From NCBI RefSeq assembly GCF_024666525.1, contig NZ_CP088294.1, forward strand, positions 4,798,928 to 4,862,927: 64,000 nucleotides of DNA, written 5' to 3'. The first letter of the stretch is position 1. Each line of letters starts with the position of its first letter. The DNA is from Pseudomonas sp. J452 (GTDB lineage Bacteria > Pseudomonadota > Gammaproteobacteria > Pseudomonadales > Pseudomonadaceae). Made by a program: the position numbers and the translations under genes. The notes under the pieces were generated by a model that searched no databases, was not told where the DNA came from, and worked only from the letters and a program-made list of their open reading frames with translations. Shown here in pieces: positions 1-7,391 of the stretch.

Positions 1-1
1 G

Positions 2-1147
2 CGTGAAGGTCGCTCGGGTATCCGCTTCAACCCGACCTACGCCGAAGTCGGTATGCGCAGCCAGGTGTGTGGCGCCGTGCCGCTGGACATGGACAGCCTG
101 AACATCGACCGCAAGGTCAAACGCTTCATGGGTGACGCCGCCGCCTATGCCTACCTGGCCATGCAGCAGGCGGTGAAGGATGCCGGCCTGAGCAACGCCC
201 AGGTCTCCAACCCGCGCACCGGGCTGATCGCCGGCTCCGGCGGGGCGTCCTCCTTCAACCAGATGGAGGCCATGGACATCCTGCGCGAAAAAGGCATCGC
301 CCGGGTCGGCCCGTTCCGCGTACCGCGGACCATGAGCAACACCGTCTCGGCCTGCCTGGCCACACCCTTTCGCATCAAGGGCCTGAGCTACTCCATCGCC
401 TCGGCCTGCGCCAGCAGCGCGCATTGCATCGGCCACGCCATGGAACAGATTCGCATGGGCAAGCAGGACATCGTTTTCGCCGGCGGTGGCGAGGAAGAGC
501 ACTGGAGCCAGAGCTACCTGTTCGATGCCATGGGCGCCCTCTCCAGCCAGTACAACGACGCGCCCCAGCAGGCCTCGCGCCCCTACGACACGCGCCGCGA
601 TGGCTTCGTCATTGCCGCCGGTGGCGGTATCGTGGTGGTCGAAGCGCTGGAGCATGCCCTGGCCCGCAACGCGCAGATCCATGCGGAAATCATCGGTTAC
701 GGCGCCACGTCGGACGGCTACGACATGGTCGCACCCAGCGGCGAAGGCGGCATGCGCTGCATGCAGGACGCCCTGGTCGGGGTCACCGAGCCGATCGACT
801 ACCTGAATACCCACGGCACCTCCACGCCGGTCGGTGACCTGGCGGAGATGCGCGCCGTGCGCAAGGTGTTCGGCCGCGACATGCCGCTGATCAGCTCGAC
901 CAAGAGCCTGTCTGGCCATGCCCTGGGGGCGGCCGGCGTGCACGAGGTGATCTACTGCCTGTTGATGATGCGCGAGAACTTCATCGCCGCATCGGCCAAT
1001 ATCGACAACCTCGACCCCGAACTGACCGACATGCCGGTACTGCGCGAAACCCGCGAGAACGTCACCCTGAATACCATCATGAGCAACAGCTTCGGCTTCG
1101 GCGGCACCAATGCCACCCTGGTGCTGAAGCGCTGGCAAGGCGCATAA
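2..1147 (+). CDS. fabB: 3-oxoacyl-ACP synthase I, 5' end missing
   Basis: This is a condensing enzyme of fatty acid synthesis that elongates acyl-ACP with malonyl-ACP and is needed for unsaturated fatty acids. The reading frame is open from base 2, so about 20-25 residues of the usual ~405 are lost at the window edge; the first visible ATG at 53 is internal (the preceding residues read [17 protein letters not shown]). The ketosynthase triad is visible: Cys in SACASSAHC, His in NTHGTSTP and His in SGHALGAAG. In Pseudomonas it normally follows fabA, which would lie to the left. It faces the minus-strand fatty-acid-like cluster, so ordinary unsaturated fatty acid synthesis sits directly beside the specialised block. 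Confidence 0.96.
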   Translation, partial: REGRSGIRFNPTYAEVGMRSQVCGAVPLDMDSLNIDRKVKRFMGDAAAYAYLAMQQAVKDAGLSNAQVSNPRTGLIAGSGGASSFNQMEAMDILREKGIARVGPFRVPRTMSNTVSACLATPFRIKGLSYSIASACASSAHCIGHAMEQIRMGKQDIVFAGGGEEEHWSQSYLFDAMGALSSQYNDAPQQASRPYDTRRDGFVIAAGGGIVVVEALEHALARNAQIHAEIIGYGATSDGYDMVAPSGEGGMRCMQDALVGVTEPIDYLNTHGTSTPVGDLAEMRAVRKVFGRDMPLISSTKSLSGHALGAAGVHEVIYCLLMMRENFIAASANIDNLDPELTDMPVLRETRENVTLNTIMSNSFGFGGTNATLVLKRWQGA

Positions 1148-1156
1148 GCGACTGAG

Positions 1157-1190
1157 CTTGCCACCAGCCCGCTTGCAGGCTGGCGGCAAG
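1157..1190. terminator. Hairpin between the convergent fabB and FabL-like gene
   Basis: Arms 1157-1169 and 1178-1190 pair at 12 of 13 positions around an 8-base loop, 9 bases after the fabB stop and 9 bases before the end of the opposing gene. There is no clear T-tract on either side, so termination activity is inferred from position and stem strength only. Confidence 0.45.
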
Positions 1191-1198
1191 GTCGAGAG

Positions 1199-1960
1199 TC
1201 AGGCGGCCAGACCGGTGCCGCCCGTAGCCATGACGATATGCCCGCGAATCGCGGTAGAGCGATCAGAGGCAAGAAAGGCGACGATATTGGCGATTTCCAT
1301 CGGCTCCAGCGCCCAGCGCCGCCCCACCGACTCCAGACGCCCGATCATCCCCGGCCACATCTCCGACAGGTACGGCAGCATCTCGCTCTTGACCACGCCG
1401 CCGCAGACGCCGTTGACGCGGATGCCCTTGTCGTACAGGTCCACCTCCATATAGCGCACCAGGTTTTCCAGCGCGGCCTTCATCAGGCCCAGCGGGTAGT
1501 TCGGCAATACCGCATGGGAGCCAACACCGGAGATGGCGCAGATGGTGCCTCCGGCCGGCATCAATGGCACTACGTGGTTGATACAGGCGACGTTGCCGAT
1601 CAGGCTGGTGCCGAACAGCTCCTTCCAGTCGTGCTTGGTCAGCTCGCGAATCGACTTGAATGGCGCGCTGGCGGCGTTGAGCACCAGATGATCGATGCGC
1701 TCGACGCCCTCGGCCTGCAGGTTCTTGACCATCTGCTCGATGTCGCGCGTCTCGGAGATATCCGCCTGTGCCTTGTAGGCCCGCACACCACGAGCCTCGG
1801 CGTGCGCCACCAGTTTGTCGACGCTGGCCGCGCCCTTGCCCTGGGCCCGGCGGAAATTGAGGATGACGTCGTAACCGTCTTCGATAAAGCGTTCGGCGAT
1901 AGCCGCGCCGATGCCGCGCGCGGCCCCGGTGATCAGAACAGTTTCCCGCTGTGCACTCAT
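1199..1960 (-). CDS. SDR-family oxidoreductase, FabL-like (possible enoyl-ACP reductase)
   Basis: This 253-residue Rossmann-fold reductase has the cofactor loop TGAARGIG (residues 11-18) and LVLNAAS near 93. The region after it resembles the FabL branch of enoyl-ACP reductases more than classical FabG: VLPNYPLGLMKAALENLVRY followed by GIRVNGVCGGVV. The catalytic Tyr155 and Lys161 are separated by five residues, whereas classical SDRs have three and FabI/FabL have six, so the class is not settled by motif alone. It is the last gene of the minus-strand fatty-acid-like block but is separated from the ABC permease gene by 235 bases, so it may have its own promoter. An enoyl reductase would complete the cycle KS-KR-DH-ER; a ketoreductase role is the alternative. 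Confidence 0.75.
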   Translation of the reverse strand: MSAQRETVLITGAARGIGAAIAERFIEDGYDVILNFRRAQGKGAASVDKLVAHAEARGVRAYKAQADISETRDIEQMVKNLQAEGVERIDHLVLNAASAPFKSIRELTKHDWKELFGTSLIGNVACINHVVPLMPAGGTICAISGVGSHAVLPNYPLGLMKAALENLVRYMEVDLYDKGIRVNGVCGGVVKSEMLPYLSEMWPGMIGRLESVGRRWALEPMEIANIVAFLASDRSTAIRGHIVMATGGTGLAA

Positions 1961-2122
1961 AACTTTCTTTCCCCAGATGATGAAGCGCCTAGTCCGTCAG
2001 TCATTCACCGCGGCTGCGCATTTCTTATTAACCACGGAACAACTTTCGCTGTTTCACTGACAACTTTATGAGCATTACCCAAACACTCTTCGAGTAACTT
2101 TCATCGCCCCACTCATCACAGG

Positions 2123-2150
2123 TCTATAACTGCACAACGACTTGCACAAC
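2123..2150 (-). promoter_or_regulatory. Possible promoter/operator of the FabL-like gene
   Basis: The 235-base gap upstream of the reductase is visibly richer in A+T than its surroundings. It contains an exact direct repeat, TGCACAAC at 2131-2138 and 2143-2150 on the plus strand (12-base period, about one helical turn). Next to it on the minus strand is a TATAGA -10-like hexamer (2123-2128). The spacing to the best -35-like sequence is only 15 bases, so the promoter call is weak; the repeat could be a regulator site. Confidence 0.3.
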
Positions 2151-2195
2151 TTCACGAGTACCGCCAAGGGCATTGCTAATTACTTGTTACGCTTA

Positions 2196-3521
2196 TCAGG
2201 TAAAGCGGAAGGCCTCCGCGATCAGCAACTTCGACGCGCGTTTGGCCGGAATGATCGAGGCCAGTACAGCGGTCACTATGGCCAGGGCGCAGGTGAACCA
2301 GAACAGGTTGAAGTTCTCGTCCCACAGGATGAACGCCAGGTAACCCTTGGTGTATCCGGGTGACGGCGGCATCGGCAGGCCGTTGATGTTGATCAGCTCG
2401 GCCAGGCCGATACCTACCGCCACGCTCAGCGCCGCGCCGAGCAGGCCGATGAAGATGCCCTCGAGGATGAACAGCCGCCCCACCTCACGCTGGGTCAGGC
2501 CCAGGGCGCGCAGGGTAGCGACCTCACGGGTGCGCTCGACCACGTTCATCATCAGGGTGTTACCGATCATGAACACCACGATCACGCTGACGATCGATTT
2601 GATGAAGAAGAAGATGCCGTCGAACAGGCTGACCACCTGGTGGTAGTACACCGCCAGTTCCGACCAGGGGCGTACCTCGAGCTTGAGGCCCTGTTGCTTG
2701 ATCAGGGTTTGTACACGCTGCAGCGCCGCGTCGGTCTGCTCGGTGTCGTTGAGCAGGATGATGATGCGACTGACCTCGTCGGTCTCCAGCAAGTCCTGGG
2801 CGGTCTTCAGCGGCAGCTTGAGGGCACGGTCGTCGTACTCCTTGATGCCGGACTGCATGACCCCGCGCACCGTCACCGACATGGCGTTCTGCCCGCCGGT
2901 GGGGTTGACCACCAGCAGGTCGAGGTCCGCGTCATAGCCCGCCGACAGGCCCTTGGCCACGCCGGTGCCGATGGTCGCGCCGAGCCCGTCGATGCGCGAC
3001 AGATCGCTGCCGAGGACGATGCGATCCAGCGCACCGAGGGTCAGCGAGCTGGCCGGCTCGATACCGACTCCGGAGATGAAGGTCGAGGTCTCCGACTCAT
3101 AGTGCGAGGCGATCCCGGAAAACTCGATCTGCCCGGTCACGGTCTTGAGCATCGGGCCGAGTTCGGCATCTTCTGCCAGGACCCGCTTGATCTGTTCGTA
3201 GCCGGGAATGCCGTAACGCAGCGGGTTGGTCGCGCCGCTGGCCAGGTAGCCCTCGCGATACAGCTGCAGGTGGCCGAGGTTGGTGCGGATGGTCTGCTCG
3301 CGCAGCGACGAGAAGGAGTGCTGGACGAAGCCGCCGAAGATGAACACCGCCCCACCGCCCATGATGATCGCCAGCAGGGTGATGCCGGAGCGGCGCCGCT
3401 GGCGGAACAGGTTGGCGAAGGCGTAACGGATCGAGGTCGGTCGTTTCAGGGCCGTCCACAGCACCAGCAGCAGGGCGTAGGCGATGATGGCGTTGGCCAG
3501 GTAATACAGCAGCTCGCTCAT
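2196..3521 (-). CDS. ABC transporter permease, FtsX/LolC/MacB type
   Basis: This is an inner-membrane permease of the mechanotransducing FtsX/MacB/LolCE superfamily. The 441-residue chain has a hydrophobic helix at about 4-24, a second at about 42-66 (with IIMGGGAVFIFGGF), a large periplasmic domain, then three C-terminal helices around residues 305-435 ending in IIPAKRASKLLIAEAFRFT. The extra first helix gives five predicted membrane segments instead of the usual four. The start at 3521 is chosen because it overlaps the previous stop as ATGA and has a GGAGGG ribosome site. With the LolD-like ATPase two genes upstream it would form a homodimeric transporter. The cluster context suggests it moves a lipid or acyl product out of the inner membrane; the substrate is inferred. 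Confidence 0.88.
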   Translation of the reverse strand: MSELLYYLANAIIAYALLLVLWTALKRPTSIRYAFANLFRQRRRSGITLLAIIMGGGAVFIFGGFVQHSFSSLREQTIRTNLGHLQLYREGYLASGATNPLRYGIPGYEQIKRVLAEDAELGPMLKTVTGQIEFSGIASHYESETSTFISGVGIEPASSLTLGALDRIVLGSDLSRIDGLGATIGTGVAKGLSAGYDADLDLLVVNPTGGQNAMSVTVRGVMQSGIKEYDDRALKLPLKTAQDLLETDEVSRIIILLNDTEQTDAALQRVQTLIKQQGLKLEVRPWSELAVYYHQVVSLFDGIFFFIKSIVSVIVVFMIGNTLMMNVVERTREVATLRALGLTQREVGRLFILEGIFIGLLGAALSVAVGIGLAELININGLPMPPSPGYTKGYLAFILWDENFNLFWFTCALAIVTAVLASIIPAKRASKLLIAEAFRFT

Positions 3522-4229
3522 TGTTCGCCCTCCACAATCGGCGCCAGCACGTAGTGGATTTCTTCCGCGGTGAGAAACAGCCGACTCGGCGCAGGCTGCT
3601 GCAGCAGTTCGGCCCACAGCGGCGAACGGCGCAATTGTTCACGCAGTTGCTCGGCCTGGGCCTGTTGCCCGTCTGCGTCGAGGGCACGGATCTGCAGAAA
3701 ATCGATCAGCGCAGCCAGGGACGCGGGCAACTCGCCCTGGCGCTGGCGCAGGTAGTCGAGGTCCTTCAGGGCCACCACATGGCGGCCGAACTCGGCGGGC
3801 ACGTAGACATCCAGGCGGGCGCGCAGGAAGCGCAGGCGCCAGTCGTCCGGCTGCTGGTCAACGGCCTCGTCGATCAGGAAGAAGCCGCGCTTGGCCAGTT
3901 CGGCGGCGCGAAAGTAGTTCTGCTTCTTGACGTATTCCCCGGCGGTGAACAGCCAGCCGTAACCCTCGTACATCTTGGCGTAGAGGTCATCCGGGTGCTG
4001 CTCGCGGTAGGCCGCCAGGGCCTCGATGGTCTGCTCGGCGACCCCATCGCTAGGCGCCTGGACCACGGCCAGAATGGCGCGATCACGGGCCGCGCTCAGC
4101 GAGCCGTCAGCCAGCAGGGCGTCCAGGCTGGCCCGGCTTTGCGCCCGATAGGCGTCGAGCGTGGCAGGTGGCTGAACGCTGGCCTGTACGCCGCCGGCCA
4201 GTACCAGGGTGAGCAACAGAGGCAGGCGC

Positions 4230-4237
<8 letters not shown>
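3518..4237 (-). CDS. Secreted helical protein of the ABC transporter operon, unknown function
   Basis: The 239-residue product starts with a clear signal peptide (MLKRLPLLLTLVLAGGVQAS), so it is probably periplasmic. The remainder is almost wholly helical and looks TPR-like, with repeated pairs such as LFTAGEYVKKQNYFRAAELA and LRFLRARLDVYVPAEFGRHV; no catalytic motif was recognised. The start at 4237 overlaps the ATPase stop by 8 bases and the stop overlaps the permease start, so the three genes are translationally coupled. A role as periplasmic adaptor between the transporter and the LolA-like carrier is an inference from context only. Confidence 0.75.
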
Positions 4238-4979
<742 letters not shown>

Positions 4980-5009
4980 GGCCTCGCCCCCTTGGCACGA
5001 AATCCGTTA

Positions 5010-6119
5010 TCACTGGCACCGCAACATCCAGGTGCCGCCGTGGCTGTCGCTCAGCGACAGGACTGCCGGTACGCCATCGTGGCCGGCGGCCTTGCGCTCG
5101 GCATAACGCTGCAGCGCCAGCAGTGGGTTGATGCCGCCGCTGTCGCCGAAGCGCCGACAGAGGTTTTCGTAGACCAGTTGATCGCCCATGGCCGCAGCCG
5201 CGCTGCCCTCCACCGCCGCCAGCAGACTGGAGGGGTAGTGGCCGCCATAGATGATCGCCCGTGGCTCCGGCAGCAGCGCCGACCAGGCCTGGCGCAGCGC
5301 CGCAGCGGCGGCCTCACGCCGGGCCGGCACGGCCAGGTACTGCGGCGCACCGAGCAGCACCGGCGCGGTCTTGGCCTTCAGTGCGGCCTCGGCACGCTTG
5401 AGCACGATGAAACCGGCGCGTTCGATGATCGGCGCATTGTGCTGACCGCCCTTGCCCAGCCAGCGCCGCTCCTGCTCGGCATTGCCGATCGCCTCGGAGA
5501 AACCCAGGGCCGGGTAGAAGCGGAACACCCCGCCGAGCAGCACGCTGTCGATATCGCCGCCATTGAGCAGTTCGCCCGCTACGCGCAGGCTCTGCACGAA
5601 ACCGGAGCGCCCCGCCTGCACCTTGCAGGAGTAGCCATCCACCGCATGCTCGCGCAGGAGGAATTTGGGAATCACGTCCAGATCGAAACCATCACGCCAG
5701 TTGAAGGCGTGTTCGAGGTGCGAGCACTGCCCCCAAAAATCCGAATAGACCAGAGCCAGGCGCTCCCGCGAACTGCGCCGACCACAACTGGCCTCGGCCG
5801 CAGCCAGCGCCTGCTTGGCGGCCTGACCGACGGCCGCGAGGGTTTCCCGGTAACCGGCCTTGTTCGCCTCAGGGCCGCCATCGACGCTGAAGCGACTGAG
5901 ATCCCACTGCCGCCGCCCGGTCTTGCGCACCGCGCGGCGATACAACTCGCCCTCCCAGGCGCGAAACCAGCGCTGCGTATAGGGCAGCGGCGCGCGCTCC
6001 GGCTGCACCACGGACAACCCGACCAGGGCCAGCGCCGTGCTGTTGGCGCCCTCCTCGCCGAGCAACTCGGCGCTGCTGGCGGCGCGGCTCGGGGTCAACT
6101 GCTTTTCTTCGACGGACAT
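5010..6119 (-). CDS. Degenerate beta-ketoacyl-synthase-like protein, predicted non-catalytic
   Basis: The 369-residue protein keeps the outline of a thiolase-fold ketosynthase: a helix after the nucleophile-elbow region, then LLNGGDIDSVLLGGV, later ERAGFIVLKR, and near the C terminus a block FGDSGGINPLLALQ where active enzymes have the second histidine (GHxxGAAG). The nucleophile elbow reads VQAGRSGFVQS around residues 167-176, with no cysteine, and no HGTGT-type histidine block can be found. All three catalytic residues therefore appear lost. A strong ribosome site (GGGAAGAG) precedes the start at 6119. It may be a structural or chain-length partner of the neighbouring ketosynthases, as in aryl polyene and aromatic polyketide systems; that role is inferred. 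Confidence 0.75.
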   Translation of the reverse strand: MSVEEKQLTPSRAASSAELLGEEGANSTALALVGLSVVQPERAPLPYTQRWFRAWEGELYRRAVRKTGRRQWDLSRFSVDGGPEANKAGYRETLAAVGQAAKQALAAAEASCGRRSSRERLALVYSDFWGQCSHLEHAFNWRDGFDLDVIPKFLLREHAVDGYSCKVQAGRSGFVQSLRVAGELLNGGDIDSVLLGGVFRFYPALGFSEAIGNAEQERRWLGKGGQHNAPIIERAGFIVLKRAEAALKAKTAPVLLGAPQYLAVPARREAAAAALRQAWSALLPEPRAIIYGGHYPSSLLAAVEGSAAAAMGDQLVYENLCRRFGDSGGINPLLALQRYAERKAAGHDGVPAVLSLSDSHGGTWMLRCQ

Positions 6120-6146
6120 GCACTCTTCCCTATCAACTGTCCTGGC

Positions 6147-7391
6147 TCACGCCAGGCGCGCCAACGTGCAGGCCGCGACGGAACCCTCGATGCCGAGGGC
6201 GAGCTTGACCACCTTGTCCGACACCAGCGGCAGCGGTTCGCGGTCGGCGTGCAACTGCACCCCGGCGGCGTTGTCCAGCGGCGCCTGGGCACGGAATGCC
6301 AGTAGGCGTTGTTGCTGCATGGCGTCGGCGAGAATGGCCAGATCGGTGAGGCCGCTGGCCGCCACCTGATAACCGAACTGCGCCTTGTACGAGACCGCCG
6401 GAATGCCGTTATCGCCCCACACCTTGCGCACCGCCATCAGCTCGGCCTGGTCACTGCCACGGATGCCGTTACCGTGCATGAAGATGCAGCCAACCTGCTC
6501 GGCGCTGACTTCTGCCTGCGCCAGCGAATCGTCGATGGTGCGCGAGATGGAGCGAAAATCCGGCGAGAAGGATTGCCCGCCGCGCGACGAACCGCCGCTC
6601 TGGCACATGGCAAAGCCATCGATCCGCAGGCGCCCCTGGCCACCGCGGGCTGCCAGGTGTTCGGGGCTTTCCAGCACCGTGGCGGCCAAGCCGCCGCCGA
6701 GCATCACCCCTTCGGTCGCCGCCGAGAACGGCTGCGTCACCGCACGCGCCAGGGCATTCAGGCCGCCCATGAACATCAGGTTGTACAGGGTCACCTGCTG
6801 CCAGGACGCGACCACGGCGATATCCGCGCGACCGGATTCGATCGCCTTGCTGGCCAGGTACAACGCCGACATGCTCGAACAGCTGGCGGTGGACAGCGCC
6901 AGCGGCGGCATGGCCAGTTGGTAATGCTGCATGAGCAGACGGCCGAGGCGCTCCTCGGCGTAGTTGTCGCTGTGCATCTGCTTGAGCGTCGGGTTGAGCT
7001 GCAGATCCTCCTGATCGTTGCGCTGCAGGTAGGCGGTGAATTCCATCACCTCCGGCTGCACGCCCTGCCCCCCGATATACAGCTGCACCCGCGGCCCGGC
7101 CAGGGCCTCAGGCCCCAGGCCGGCATGCTGGAGCGCTTCGTCGATCACTCGCTGGAGCAGTGCCAGGGCGGTCGGCGCATCGCTGCGGCGGCCCTTGACC
7201 AGCGCCGGCATGGCCACCTGCAGCGGGTTGAACGGCATGCCCAAACGGGCCGCCTCGCGCTCGTCCGGGAAGTACGGCCGGTAGTCGGCCTGGCGCTGTT
7301 CAGCCAGTGCCGCGACCAATGCCGGTGCGTCCAGGCCCAGGCCGTTGCAGGCGCCGACCCCGGAAATCACCGCCGCGCGGGGCTTAGGCAT
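6147..7391 (-). CDS. Beta-ketoacyl-ACP synthase homologue with altered catalytic triad
   Basis: The 414-residue FabF/FabB-fold protein keeps the nucleophile Cys171 (STASCSSMSAL) and the first histidine His306 (FMHGNGIRGSDQAE). The second catalytic histidine of the GHxxGAAG block is Tyr341 (KAQFGYQVAASG). A Cys-His-Tyr arrangement is unusual for an elongating ketosynthase and might mean altered decarboxylation, an acyl-transfer or priming role, or loss of function. The start at 7391 overlaps the end of the fused ketosynthase gene by 8 bases and is preceded by AGGG. It probably forms a homodimer or pairs with one of the two degenerate ketosynthase domains encoded on either side. Confidence 0.85.
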   Translation of the reverse strand: MPKPRAAVISGVGACNGLGLDAPALVAALAEQRQADYRPYFPDEREAARLGMPFNPLQVAMPALVKGRRSDAPTALALLQRVIDEALQHAGLGPEALAGPRVQLYIGGQGVQPEVMEFTAYLQRNDQEDLQLNPTLKQMHSDNYAEERLGRLLMQHYQLAMPPLALSTASCSSMSALYLASKAIESGRADIAVVASWQQVTLYNLMFMGGLNALARAVTQPFSAATEGVMLGGGLAATVLESPEHLAARGGQGRLRIDGFAMCQSGGSSRGGQSFSPDFRSISRTIDDSLAQAEVSAEQVGCIFMHGNGIRGSDQAELMAVRKVWGDNGIPAVSYKAQFGYQVAASGLTDLAILADAMQQQRLLAFRAQAPLDNAAGVQLHADREPLPLVSDKVVKLALGIEGSVAACTLARLA

